Shown: positions 42,113 to 51,081, counted from the stretch's first letter. The stretch: DNA of 64,000 nt from Alphaproteobacteria bacterium (GCA_028281325.1 JANQKC010000028.1:1-64000), one strand, 5' to 3'. Program-made: numbers and translations. The notes: generated from the letters alone by a model not told the origin.

Positions 42113-43800
42113 ACGAAGTATACGATCAGGAAACCGCCCAGCAGGATAAGAACCCAAAGCGCGGCCCCGCCGATCGGCCACGTCCGGGCCAACACGCCAT
42201 CCGGCCCGTGATAATGGAATACGACGACCAGCAGATGGTTGAGGCCCCGGGCCGCCACTTTCCCATAGCGTCCTTGCAACGCCGACACGCGGCGCCAAAC
42301 CGCCCGGACAGCCCTTGGCGCCAACCGGCGGTACACCCAATCGGAATCCAGAGTCACCGATTTCATCTGAACCGGATAGATGCCGAAACGGATCAGCACC
42401 GCGAACGCGAGCGCCGAGAACAGCAGAAGTTGAAGCTGCGTAATGACATGCGTCGCCGTGTACGGCGCGTAATGCACGGGGAACGGCAAAATGGCGTAAA
42501 GCGAGCCCGGGAACACGCCGATCCCGACACAGAGGAGCGCCGTGACCGCCATCGCGAGCAGCATGTTGACGGGTGCTTCCTTGACGCGGATACCGCTGTC
42601 ATGCGCGAAGAAGGCAAAATACGGAACTTTGATCCCCAAGTAATGCAACGCACCCGCGGATGTGAACATCAGGACGCCCCAGACGACCCAGTGCCCGCCA
42701 TCCGCGGATGCCGTAATGATCATCGATTTGCTGATGAATCCGCTGAATAGCGGAAATGCCGAAATCGACGCCGCGCCGATAACACAGAATCCGGCTGTCC
42801 ACGGCATCGACTTGTATAACCCGCCGAGCTCCGATCCCTTGACCGTGCCGGCACGCAACAGCACCGCCCCCATCGACATAAACAGCAACGCCTTGTACAG
42901 GATGTGGCAGAAGGCATGCGCAGCGGCGCCGTTGAGCGCTAACTCCGTGCCGATGCCGACCCCGACCACCATGTATCCAAGCTGACTGATCAGGCTGTAC
43001 GCAAGCACGCGCCGCAAGTCGTTCTCGATCACCGCGTAGAAGATCGGAAATGCGGCCATCGTCGCGCCGATCCAAATCAGCATCTCCGTCCCGGCGAAGC
43101 TCCGCGCCAAGGCGTAGACCGCGAGTTTCGTCGTAAACGCGCTGAGGAACACCGTTCCCGTCACCGTCGCTTCGGGATAGGAGTCCTGCAGCCAGCTATG
43201 CAGGATCGGAAAGGCGCATTTCACACCAAAGGCCAGGAAGATCAGCGTCGGTCCCAGCTCGCCCAACGTGAGTTGGACGAACGCGATGCTGCCGCTTTGG
43301 TGTTGATGAATAACGATTCCGGCGAGCAGGACCACGCCGGACCCGACTTGAACGATCAGATAGCGCAAGCCGGTCCAGTAGGACTTTTCCTCGCGACGCG
43401 CCCAGATCAGGAAGACCGATGTGATCGCGGTCAACTCCCAGTAAACGAACAGCGTAATCAGGTCGCCGGCGAAGACCGCGCCGATCGCCGCACCGGCATA
43501 GGCCATACCCGCGACATGCTGCACCGTATCGCGAACATGCAGGGCGTAGATCGCCGACAGCAACGCCGCGAGATGGAAGATGTAAGCGAATACAAGGCTC
43601 AGCGGATCGACCCGCAGCGTCGTCAGCGTAACGCCGAACATCTCCACCGCGCCCTGCGCGCCCGGGTCCAGCGTCAATGTTTGCCAGAATCCCAGCAACG
43701 GCAGCAGCAGCATGAACCCGCGTTGCCAAACGCCGCGCAGCAGCGGCAACAGCGCCGCCCCCGCGATCAGGATCAGGCCCGGCGAAAGCATGTCAGTCAT
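42109..43800 (-). CDS. Mrp-like antiporter-type pump subunit (third NuoL/M/N homologue)
   Basis: 563 aa, about 14-15 TMs. Proton-conducting subunit family: TM5 glutamate in YWELTAITSVFL, TM7 lysine in FGVKCAFPILHSWLQDSY, and second-half lysine in HILYKALLFMSMGAVL. The C-terminal hydrophilic segment SVTLDSDWVYRRLAP and final TM are like the MrpA/NuoL-type tail. Last gene of the Mrp-like operon, where it would be one of three pumps. Confidence 0.85.
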   Translation of the reverse strand: MTDMLSPGLILIAGAALLPLLRGVWQRGFMLLLPLLGFWQTLTLDPGAQGAVEMFGVTLTTLRVDPLSLVFAYIFHLAALLSAIYALHVRDTVQHVAGMAYAGAAIGAVFAGDLITLFVYWELTAITSVFLIWARREEKSYWTGLRYLIVQVGSGVVLLAGIVIHQHQSGSIAFVQLTLGELGPTLIFLAFGVKCAFPILHSWLQDSYPEATVTGTVFLSAFTTKLAVYALARSFAGTEMLIWIGATMAAFPIFYAVIENDLRRVLAYSLISQLGYMVVGVGIGTELALNGAAAHAFCHILYKALLFMSMGAVLLRAGTVKGSELGGLYKSMPWTAGFCVIGAASISAFPLFSGFISKSMIITASADGGHWVVWGVLMFTSAGALHYLGIKVPYFAFFAHDSGIRVKEAPVNMLLAMAVTALLCVGIGVFPGSLYAILPFPVHYAPYTATHVITQLQLLLFSALAFAVLIRFGIYPVQMKSVTLDSDWVYRRLAPRAVRAVWRRVSALQGRYGKVAARGLNHLLVVVFHYHGPDGVLARTWPIGGAALWVLILLGGFLIVYFV

Positions 43801-44041
43801 CGTAATAGTCTTCCGGCCGGGTCAGAATCCTGCCCAGCAGCTTGGCCGCAAGCACGAGTACGACGCAGGCGACGAAACCAAACAACCCGTAGACGCCGAA
43901 CCACCCTTCGGCCTCGAAATGGACATGCTTATGATAGAAGGCATCGGCGACGAAGACCGCCGCGCACAGCAGGCCGAGTGTCCAGAAAACCTTCCGGATG
44001 TTGCTCGCCTCACCCACTCCGTGTTTCCGCCCGCCGCCCAT
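43793..44041 (-). CDS. Small membrane protein in the Mrp-like operon
   Basis: 82 aa, starting at an ATG that overlaps the preceding stop (TGATG) and ending 8 bp into the next gene. Two hydrophobic segments (about 20-37 and 46-68) flank HKHVHFEAEGWFGVYG; the end is the acidic TRPEDYYDD. Similar short proteins occur beside NuoL-like antiporter genes, but I know no name or role. Its tight overlaps on both sides suggest it is a structural subunit of the complex. Confidence 0.75.
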   Translation of the reverse strand: MGGGRKHGVGEASNIRKVFWTLGLLCAAVFVADAFYHKHVHFEAEGWFGVYGLFGFVACVVLVLAAKLLGRILTRPEDYYDD

Positions 44042-45501
44042 CACCCGGTCCCTCCTCCGATCGGCGCCAGCAACCTGTAAAGATCGTCGGCAAAGAAGAA
44101 CAACGCCAAACAGCCGAAAGCGGTCAGGCACAGCGGCACGACACAGAAAAACGGCGCTTCCCGGATGCCGCCGCCATCGTCACTTCCCGCGAAGAATCCA
44201 CGCGCGACGATCGGCATCAAATACGCGACGTTCAACAAAGACGACATCATGAAGACCGCAACGAAGACCACATGCCCCGCATCCATCGCGCCGAGCGCCA
44301 GCAGATACTTGCTCCACGCCCCGCCGAAAGGCGGCAGCCCAATGACACTGAGCGCGCCGATACCGAAAGCCGCGACCGTCACCGGCATGCGCCGGCCGAT
44401 GCCGTCCATGTCGCTGATCTCCGTCTTGCCGCTGGCGACGTAGATCGCGCCGGCGCAGAAGAACAGCGTAATCTTGCCGAAGGCGTGCATTGCGATATGC
44501 ATCGCGCCACCGACGATGCTCAAAGGCATCAGCAGCGCGGCGCCGAGCACGACATAGGCCAGTTGGCTCACCGTGGAATAAGCCAGCCGCGCCTTGAGGT
44601 TGTCCTTCGTCAACGCGACGATCGACGCCAGAACCAGCGAGGCGCCGGCGATATACATCAACCAATCGGCATAGCCGCTTTCGCGCAGGAAATCCGCGCC
44701 GAAGATGTAGACGATCACCTTCAAAACGGTGAAGACGCCCGCCTTCACCACCGCGACCGCATGCAACAAGGCGCTCACCGGGGTCGGCGCGACCATCGCG
44801 GCCGGCAACCAACGGTGAATCGGCATCAACGCCGCTTTACCGATGCCGTACATGTAGAGAAACAACAGCAGACCGATGAACGGTCCTTCGATCTTGCCGT
44901 CCAGGATGCCGCCGATGGTGAAGTCCAACGTGCCCGCCGCCGCCCAGGTCCATATGATGGCCGCAAGTTGAAAGAAGATCGACGTCCCGAGCAGTATGCC
45001 GAGATAGGTCCTTCCCGACCGGACCGCTTGTTCGTCACCGCTATGGGTCACCAGCGGATAGGTCGATAGCGTCAGGATTTCGTAAAACACGAACAGCGTC
45101 AGCATGTTGCCCGCCATCGCAACGCCCATGGCGCTGGCGATGGCGATCGCGAAACAAGCGTAGAACCGGGTCTGGTGTCTCTCCTTCTTGGCGCGCATAT
45201 AGCCGATCGAATAGATGGAATTGAGGATCCAGAGCCCCGACGCGATGCACGCGAACATCATCCCGAGCGGTTCCAGCGTCAGCCGGATCTCCAACCCCGG
45301 CAGCATGGTGAAAAGGCTGATATCCGGCCGCCCGCCGGTATAGACCGTCGGCGCCAGCGACAGAACGACCGCAAACAACGCGGCCGCGGTCAGCAAGGTT
45401 ATGGCTTCCCGTTGATTGGGCCGGCCTTCCGACATCAGGATCAACACCGTTCCGACCGACGGCACGGCAAGCGCCCAGACCATCAGTGCCGGCGCGCTCA
45501 T
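44041..45501 (-). CDS. Mrp-like antiporter-type pump subunit (second MrpD/NuoM-like)
   Basis: 486 aa, about 14 TMs. Conserved charged sites: TM5 Glu in FYEILTLSTYPL, TM7 Lys in YGIGKAALMPIHRWLP, a Lys in HAVAVVKAGVFTVLKV, and KITLFFCAGAIYVASGKTEI in the second half. The MVAPTPVSALLHAVAVVKAG string is the NuoL/MrpA-type signature, so this subunit may stand in for the pump half of MrpA. Overlaps mrpD by 4 bp. Confidence 0.88.
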   Translation of the reverse strand: MSAPALMVWALAVPSVGTVLILMSEGRPNQREAITLLTAAALFAVVLSLAPTVYTGGRPDISLFTMLPGLEIRLTLEPLGMMFACIASGLWILNSIYSIGYMRAKKERHQTRFYACFAIAIASAMGVAMAGNMLTLFVFYEILTLSTYPLVTHSGDEQAVRSGRTYLGILLGTSIFFQLAAIIWTWAAAGTLDFTIGGILDGKIEGPFIGLLLFLYMYGIGKAALMPIHRWLPAAMVAPTPVSALLHAVAVVKAGVFTVLKVIVYIFGADFLRESGYADWLMYIAGASLVLASIVALTKDNLKARLAYSTVSQLAYVVLGAALLMPLSIVGGAMHIAMHAFGKITLFFCAGAIYVASGKTEISDMDGIGRRMPVTVAAFGIGALSVIGLPPFGGAWSKYLLALGAMDAGHVVFVAVFMMSSLLNVAYLMPIVARGFFAGSDDGGGIREAPFFCVVPLCLTAFGCLALFFFADDLYRLLAPIGGGTG

Positions 45502-46979
45502 ACCCCGCCGTCCATCAAGCTCTTGGCGGCCTGCTGGGCAACACCGACACTAACCCGCGTGTCCAACCCGAAATACACGTTCGCGCCGGCCAGCACCCAC
45601 ATCGGCACCACCATGACCGACGGCGCTTCAGCGGCCGTGGCGGCGGAATCCGACGGCGGACGAAAATACGCGACCTCGATGACCCGCCAAACGTAGATGA
45701 TCGCCAACAACGACGACAACAGCACCAACACCGCGGCCCACCACCAATCCCGTTCGAACGCCGCCAGGATCAGATACCATTTCGAAACGAAGCCGGCCGT
45801 CGCTGGAACGCCGATCAGACTCAGCCCGCCGACCACGAAAGCGCCCATCGTCCACGGCATCGTCTTGCCGATTCCGTGCATCGCCTCCAAACGGACCGAG
45901 CCGAGCCGGTAAAAGACGCATCCCATCGCCATGAACAACGCGCCCTTCATCAGCGCGTGGTTGAACAGATGCAAGATCCCGGCGGTCAGCCCGACCGTGG
46001 TCGCGATCCCGATGCCGAGCACCATATAGCCGATCTGCGCGACACTGGAATAGGCCAGCATGCGCTTGATATCCGGCTGGAAGATCGCCACCGCCGATCC
46101 CACGAACATCGCCAGGATCGCCAGGGGCATCAAGGCGTCCCCCAACCCCATCGTTTGAATGGCGAAGGGCGTGCCGAAGATCGTGAAGTAGACGCGCAGC
46201 AGCAGGTAAACCGATACCTTCGTCGCGGTCGCCGCCAAAAAGACGGACACCACAGACGGCGCATAGGCATAAGCGTTGGGCAACCAGATATGCAGCGGGA
46301 ACAACGCCGCCTTCATGGCCAACCCAACGGCCATAAAGGCGAAGGCGACGCGGACCGTCCGGCTGTCGGTCACGGTCGAAACGCGCTCGGCGAGGTCCGC
46401 CATGTTCAGGGTGCCGGTCGTTTGATACAGCAAACCGACGCCGATCAGATAGAAGGTCGCCCCGATCGTCCCAAAAATCAGATAGCGGTAGGCTGCCGTC
46501 AGCGCCTGCCGGTCGCGGCCGAGGCTGATGAGCACGTAGGACGACAGCGAGGAGATTTCGAGGAAGACGAAGACGTTGAAGGCGTCCCCGGTGATCGTGA
46601 CGCCAAGCAGACCGGCCAGGCACAGCAAATAGGCCGTGTAGAACAGATACCGGCGCTGCGGCTCGATCTCATATGCGACGCTCGGCCGGGCATAGGTGAT
46701 CACGATCGCCCCAATGGCGGCAACGATCAGCAGGACATAGGCGTTGACGCTATCGATGCGGTATTCGATGCCCCAGGGCGGCTCCCAGCCGCCGAAGGCG
46801 AAGGAAATCGGCCCATTCTCCAGCACCGCCATCAGCAACAGGATCGACATCGCGAACGAAGCCCAGGACGCCAACAACGCGATGGCGTAACTGACGTCCT
46901 CGCGCCGCAGCAACACGCAGAGCGGCCCAGCCAGAAGCGGCACGACGACCTGAAGCGCGGGCAGGTTCGATGTGATCAC
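45498..46979 (-). CDS. mrpD: Na+/H+ antiporter subunit MrpD
   Basis: 493 aa from a GTG at 46979 that overlaps the mrpC stop (GTGA); a much longer open frame upstream is the antisense of mrpC and not coding. About 14 TMs. Key residues: TM5 Glu in FLEISSLSSYVL, TM7 Lys in GLAMKAALFPLHIWLP, and HALMKGALFMAMGCV. MrpD is a proton-translocating subunit of the multisubunit antiporter. Confidence 0.9.
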   Translation of the reverse strand: MITSNLPALQVVVPLLAGPLCVLLRREDVSYAIALLASWASFAMSILLLMAVLENGPISFAFGGWEPPWGIEYRIDSVNAYVLLIVAAIGAIVITYARPSVAYEIEPQRRYLFYTAYLLCLAGLLGVTITGDAFNVFVFLEISSLSSYVLISLGRDRQALTAAYRYLIFGTIGATFYLIGVGLLYQTTGTLNMADLAERVSTVTDSRTVRVAFAFMAVGLAMKAALFPLHIWLPNAYAYAPSVVSVFLAATATKVSVYLLLRVYFTIFGTPFAIQTMGLGDALMPLAILAMFVGSAVAIFQPDIKRMLAYSSVAQIGYMVLGIGIATTVGLTAGILHLFNHALMKGALFMAMGCVFYRLGSVRLEAMHGIGKTMPWTMGAFVVGGLSLIGVPATAGFVSKWYLILAAFERDWWWAAVLVLLSSLLAIIYVWRVIEVAYFRPPSDSAATAAEAPSVMVVPMWVLAGANVYFGLDTRVSVGVAQQAAKSLMDGGV

Positions 46980-47347
46980 GATCGCAATTTCCGCTCGTCT
47001 CGTTCGTCCTTCTCTTCGAGCTCGTCTTCCTCGATCGAGCCGTAGGCTTCTTGGATACGGACGACCAGGGCGAGGCCCAGCGCCGTCGTGGCCACGCCAA
47101 CGACGATCGCCGTCAGGATCAGCACATGCGGCAACGGGTTGGAATAGACCGTCACCCCTTCGGCGAGGATCGGCGCGGTCCCACCCTCGACCTTGCCCAT
47201 CGTGATGTAGAGCAGAAAAACCGACGCCTGAAACACGTTCAATCCGACCAGTTTCTTGATCAGGTTGCCGCGCGCGACGACGACATAGAGACCCGCCATC
47301 ATCAGGAACACGACGATCCAATAGTTATAGAGACCGGGTTCAATCAT
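46976..47347 (-). CDS. mrpC: Na+/H+ antiporter subunit MrpC (NuoK-like)
   Basis: 123 aa, three TMs as in NuoK/MrpC. The hallmark region is GLNVFQASVFLLYITMGK, then NPLPHVLILTAIVVGVATTA with the membrane glutamate-free NuoK-like helix, and a highly charged C-terminal tail (EEDELEEKDERDERK). Eight bp after mrpB. Confidence 0.92.
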   Translation of the reverse strand: MIEPGLYNYWIVVFLMMAGLYVVVARGNLIKKLVGLNVFQASVFLLYITMGKVEGGTAPILAEGVTVYSNPLPHVLILTAIVVGVATTALGLALVVRIQEAYGSIEEDELEEKDERDERKLRS

Positions 47348-47355
47348 TCCCGGTC

Positions 47356-47793
47356 CTATTCCGCATCCAATTCGTCATCGCCGCCGCGCCGGGCAAAAAG
47401 GTTGAACAGCGTGACCATGACCGACGCCACGGTAATGCCGACGCCAAGCTCAACAATGAAGATGCCGATATGTTGTCCGGCCGACGGCGTCGACGCGAGC
47501 GGCGAATAATCGAGGTATGGCGCGCCCCACAGCATGGAAACGACACCGGTCCCCCCGAAGATCAAAACACCCAAGGCAATCCCGACCCGCAACACATCGT
47601 CCGGCAAGATCTCGCGCGCCTTGTCGACACCGTAGATCAGAGCGTACAGGACGAAAGCCGAGGCGAAGATTACGCCCGCCTGGAACCCCCCGCCGGGGCC
47701 GAAATCCCCGTGGAACTGAACGTAGAGACCGAACAAGAGGATGAACGGGATCAACAGCTTGCCGACGACGCGGATGACGAAATGATGGCTCAC
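47356..47793 (-). CDS. mrpB: Na+/H+ antiporter subunit MrpB (MnhB domain)
   Basis: 145 aa, four TMs. The MnhB hallmark is plain: LLFGLYVQFHGDFGPGGGFQ, with GVIFASAFVLYAL following, and IFIVELGVGITVASVMVTLF near the end. In many Mrp systems this domain is a free subunit, as here. Overlaps the DUF4040 gene by 4 bp. Confidence 0.92.
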   Translation of the reverse strand: MSHHFVIRVVGKLLIPFILLFGLYVQFHGDFGPGGGFQAGVIFASAFVLYALIYGVDKAREILPDDVLRVGIALGVLIFGGTGVVSMLWGAPYLDYSPLASTPSAGQHIGIFIVELGVGITVASVMVTLFNLFARRGGDDELDAE

Positions 47794-48341
47794 TCGCGAC
47801 CCTCCGCCCGGCGTCGCCGACGCCGCCTGTCGCCCAGCAACAACATGACGCCGACACCGGCGGTGAAGATCACCACGACCTCGCCCAGCGTGTCATACCC
47901 CCGGTAGCTCGCCAGTACCGCCGTCACCACGTTCGGCACGGTCGTCTTCGCTTGGGCGTCGGCAACGTAGGTCGGCGCCACATGCTGCTGAATCGGCGCA
48001 TTCGGATCGCCGTAATGCGGCATGTCCAGCGTCCCGTATATCAACGCTGCGCCGGTCACCAGGACCACGAGCAGCGGCAGGATCCCGTGCCGGCTGGCCA
48101 CTTTCTCTTCGGTCTTGGTCAGGGACAACGCCGCCAGCATCAGCACCAACGAGATGCCCGCCCCGACCGCAGCCTCGGTGAACGCGACATCGACGGCGTC
48201 CAGCACCACGAACATCGACGCCGCCAAGAGACTGTAAATGCCGCCGAGCATGACCACGGCAAACAGATTGTGCAGCCGCACGATCATGAAGATCGTCGCC
48301 GTCATGAACCCGAGCAGCAGGATGTCGACTAGGGCTTCGAT
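47790..48341 (-). CDS. DUF4040/MrpA C-terminal-like subunit, probable ATC start
   Basis: 183 aa if started at ATC 48341; 171 aa from the first ATG at 48305. The core LFAVVMLGGIYSLLAASMF and DAVDVAFTEAAVGAGISLVL is the part that in canonical MrpA forms its C-terminal module. Family members carry about 12 more N-terminal residues of the first TM than the ATG start would allow. Upstream codons in frame read EALVDILLLGF, and ATC at 48341 is preceded at five bases by GGAGGAG, with no ATG, GTG or TTG available. It is therefore a free-standing MrpA fragment subunit with a likely rare initiator. Confidence 0.85.
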   Translation of the reverse strand: MEALVDILLLGFMTATIFMIVRLHNLFAVVMLGGIYSLLAASMFVVLDAVDVAFTEAAVGAGISLVLMLAALSLTKTEEKVASRHGILPLLVVLVTGAALIYGTLDMPHYGDPNAPIQQHVAPTYVADAQAKTTVPNVVTAVLASYRGYDTLGEVVVIFTAGVGVMLLLGDRRRRRRRAEGRE

Positions 48342-48661
48342 GGCGACTCCTCCTCGTCCACCAAGGCCGGCTTGATCCCCTGGGAATACATCGCGTTCGC
48401 CAACGCGTTCGTCGCCGTCGGGCTGGTGAAGAAAATGAAGGCCAGGATCAGCAACAACTTCACCGTCACCAGCGAAAACCCGGCGTAGAACGAAAACCCG
48501 ATCAACATGAAAGCCGCGGCGACGGTATCGACCACCCCCGCGCTATGAACCCGGGTGTAAACGTCCGGCAGCCGCAACAGCCCCAACGCGCCAACAATCG
48601 CAAAAAAGCACCCGATGAGGATGAACGCCCAGCCGACGATATCGACGGCCCAATCCATCAT
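48329..48661 (-). CDS. mrpG: Na+/H+ antiporter subunit MrpG
   Basis: 110 aa, three TMs. Signature GALGLLRLPDVYTRVHSAG followed by KLLLILAFIFFTSPTATNAL is diagnostic for MnhG/PhaG. ATGA-type overlap with mrpF. Confidence 0.92.
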   Translation of the reverse strand: MMDWAVDIVGWAFILIGCFFAIVGALGLLRLPDVYTRVHSAGVVDTVAAAFMLIGFSFYAGFSLVTVKLLLILAFIFFTSPTATNALANAMYSQGIKPALVDEEESPSKP

Positions 48662-48951
48662 CGTGTCTCTTCGCGAACGGGATCGTCCGTCGCCCGTCCC
48701 ATATCCGCATATCGGATGAACTTCAGAATGGCGATCGTACCGACGAAATTGATCAAGGCGTAAAGCAGGGCGATATCCAAAAACTCGGGCCGCCCCGCGA
48801 GGAACCCCAGCACCGCGATCAGCAGGACGGTTTTCGTCCCGAAACTGTTCACCGCAAGCACCCGATCATAGACGGTGGGCCCGAGAAAGGCCCGAACCAG
48901 GGCGAGCGCCATAGCGATCACAACGGCGATTGTCGCGACGGCAAAGATCAC
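48658..48951 (-). CDS. mrpF: Na+/H+ antiporter subunit MrpF
   Basis: 97 aa, three TMs. Signature ALVRAFLGPTVYDRVLAVNS, then FLDIALLYALINFVGTIAIL, diagnostic of MnhF/PhaF. Overlaps mrpE and mrpG by 4 bp each. Confidence 0.92.
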   Translation of the reverse strand: MIFAVATIAVVIAMALALVRAFLGPTVYDRVLAVNSFGTKTVLLIAVLGFLAGRPEFLDIALLYALINFVGTIAILKFIRYADMGRATDDPVREETR

Positions 48952-49505
48952 GCCGGTCCCTCCACTTTCGTGACGCGCCGATCCATTTCCCCGGTCAACA
49001 CCCCATCGGCTGCCTCTTGCGTCAGGGCATGGACCAGGAGTTGACCGTCAAACACGCGGATCGTGAAGGTGCCCGGCGTCAGCGTAATCGAATTGGCATA
49101 GATGACCTGGCCCAACTCCGACTTCTGCGTCGACGTCACCTGCAGCATGCGAGGGCTTATCGGCAGCCTGGGCGATAGGATCACCTTGGTCACGTCGACT
49201 GCGGCGATCCAGATTTCCTTGAACAACCAAATCCAATACGGCACCGCGCTCCACGTCAGGTGGATGGGAAACGCTTCATGGTCCAACACGTCCATTCGGA
49301 CGGTGATGAAAACGATCGCAAGGCACGACAGAACACCGAGCGTCACGACGAAAGCTTGGTAATGGCCGGAGAGCAGTAACCAGGTAACGAACAGGATGAC
49401 CGCCAACGAGAGCGCGCGGCCGACATGGTCGACCGGCCTCGGCGATTGCCGCCCTTCTTGGTTCCCTTGCGCCGCCGCATCGGGTTGCGAGGAAGTCTTC
49501 GCCAT
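48948..49505 (-). CDS. mrpE: Na+/H+ antiporter subunit MrpE
   Basis: 185 aa. A polar N-terminal tail of about 30 residues precedes two TMs (ALSLAVILFVTWLLLSGHY and a following segment), then the MnhE soluble part with SPRMLQVTSTQKSELGQVIY, NSITLTPGTFTIRV and LLVHALTQEA. First gene of the ten-gene minus-strand operon; its promoter should lie in 49506-49680. Confidence 0.92.
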   Translation of the reverse strand: MAKTSSQPDAAAQGNQEGRQSPRPVDHVGRALSLAVILFVTWLLLSGHYQAFVVTLGVLSCLAIVFITVRMDVLDHEAFPIHLTWSAVPYWIWLFKEIWIAAVDVTKVILSPRLPISPRMLQVTSTQKSELGQVIYANSITLTPGTFTIRVFDGQLLVHALTQEAADGVLTGEMDRRVTKVEGPA

Positions 49506-49680
49506 CCTCTTTCCCAGTCCCCAAACTCAACCGCGCCACCCAGTCGACACGGTCGCGATTCCGCGCAGTATGCCGAACAGATATCGGCCCGCCAAGCCTG
49601 ATCCAAGGCCCTTTCCGGCCATGCTGCCCCCTTGTGGGCCGGCTCGCCGATCCAGATCGCAAGCGCCCCGTGGCGGGATT

Positions 49681-50193
49681 CTACGGGCGTCGGCGGACCG
49701 AGCGGGTTGGAACCCATTTTTCGACGGTCCGTCCGTCCGCCGTGCGGACCGTCGTCTCGGTCTTTTCCTTGATCTTGAACGTCTTTTGCATCGCGGCGAA
49801 GGGGATTTCCTCCCCCTCGCCTTCCACGACCGCCGCCTTGTACGCCGGTTGCTCCAGTATCATCGCGTTCAAACGATCAACCGCATGGCCGCTGAAACGA
49901 CGCCATATCCGCTCCAAGAAATCGTCGACTTCCGGCGGCGGCACGACGAAGGCGATCGACGGACGCCCCTCCTCGAACAGGCGAAAGATATTGGGCTCGA
50001 TCGGCCCCAGCTCATGGACGACGAATGTCGCCGGCATCAGCTTGCGACCATACTGCTCCTGCGCGTAGTAGCCTTGCGCCAAGTACAACAGCCGTTGAAG
50101 CTTGTGCGGCTGCAGATAGGAGTCCTCGGCGCTGGCCCGATTGAGAAACCAAAACGCGATGTCGATCGTTGATTCGACGGCACTGGATGCCAT
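49681..50193 (-). CDS. Panacea-domain (SocA-like, DUF4065) protein
   Basis: 170 aa from the ATG at 50193, which follows GGGGGG at four bases; an ATG at 50214 is also in frame. The Panacea core is visible: IAFWFLNRA, then LQPHKLQRLLYLAQGYY and FVVHELGPIEPNIFRLF. The domain occurs in antitoxins such as SocA, which uses it to bind partners; here no candidate toxin gene adjoins. The C-terminal half (KTFKIKEKTETTVRTADGRT) is basic and unmatched. It may be a solitary adaptor or an orphan antitoxin. Confidence 0.75.
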   Translation of the reverse strand: MASSAVESTIDIAFWFLNRASAEDSYLQPHKLQRLLYLAQGYYAQEQYGRKLMPATFVVHELGPIEPNIFRLFEEGRPSIAFVVPPPEVDDFLERIWRRFSGHAVDRLNAMILEQPAYKAAVVEGEGEEIPFAAMQKTFKIKEKTETTVRTADGRTVEKWVPTRSVRRRP

Positions 50194-50378
50194 ATTACCC
50201 CCCACGTCCAACACAACACGTTATACAGCAACGGGCATGGTTAAACACCGGCTCGTGTCATCGAACGCCGCGTTCCGTGCGGCCCCGCAACCCCAATTGC
50301 CAGTCAACGGCTGTCGAACTATGGTCATGACCGTTCGGGACTTGCCCATATCACCCAAGCAACAAGGAAAACGCACAA

Positions 50379-51011
50379 ATGGAAATGACCGGGGAGTATC
50401 GAATTCCGGCCTCGCGCGAAGCGGTGTGGCAAGCATTGAACGACCCCGACGTCCTGAAACAGTGTATTCCGGGGTGCGACGAAATCGAAAAGACGTCCGA
50501 CACGGAATTCTCGGCAAAGGTGACAGCCAAGGTCGGCCCGGTAAAAGCGAAGTTCAGCGGCGACGTGAAGCTCTCGGACATGGACCCGCCGAACGGCTAC
50601 ACGATTTCCGGCGAAGGCACCGGCGGGGCGGCCGGCTTTGCCAAAGGCGGCGCAAAAGTCGCTTTGACGGAAGACGGTAACGAGACGATCCTCACCTATG
50701 ACGTCAACGCGACGGTCGGCGGCAAGCTTGCTCAGATCGGCAGCCGCCTGATCGACTCGACCTCCAAGAAAATGGCGAACGAGTTTTTCGGAAAACTCGC
50801 GGAGGTCGTCGGCGAACCCTCGTCGGACACCGCATCGGCGCCAACGGCGGATGCAAGCGACGGGGACACAGCCGCCGCGCCGGCGCCCGCAGCACCGACC
50901 CCGGCGGACCGGCCGGTGACGACCGAGCCAAAGAAGGGGTTACCGCCGATGGTTTGGGTCGGCGGGGTGATCGTGCTGGTGCTGATCGCCCTTTGGGCCT
51001 TTCAGCAATAA
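50379..51011 (+). CDS. coxG: CoxG-like SRPBCC protein with C-terminal membrane anchor
   Basis: 210 aa. The SRPBCC/CoxG domain (about 1-145) has GEYRIPASREAVWQALNDP at the start, then PDVLKQCIPGCDEIEK and GPVKAKFSGDVKLSD. An Ala/Pro-rich linker leads to a C-terminal TM (MVWVGGVIVLVLIALWAF). CoxG proteins help attach CO-dehydrogenase-type enzymes to the cytoplasmic membrane. It stands just upstream of coxS-L-M on the same strand. Confidence 0.88.
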   Translation: MEMTGEYRIPASREAVWQALNDPDVLKQCIPGCDEIEKTSDTEFSAKVTAKVGPVKAKFSGDVKLSDMDPPNGYTISGEGTGGAAGFAKGGAKVALTEDGNETILTYDVNATVGGKLAQIGSRLIDSTSKKMANEFFGKLAEVVGEPSSDTASAPTADASDGDTAAAPAPAAPTPADRPVTTEPKKGLPPMVWVGGVIVLVLIALWAFQQ

Positions 51012-51081
51012 CGCGGGTCCACTACGCCTTGACCAAAAGGCTGACGGACTCCACACTCATACATAACGCTAAGGAAAGACG

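Noticed and set aside
43198..45069. A 623-codon plus-strand open frame across the antiporter subunits
   Set aside because: Antisense of membrane proteins; product is Arg/Gln/His-rich with no fold signal.
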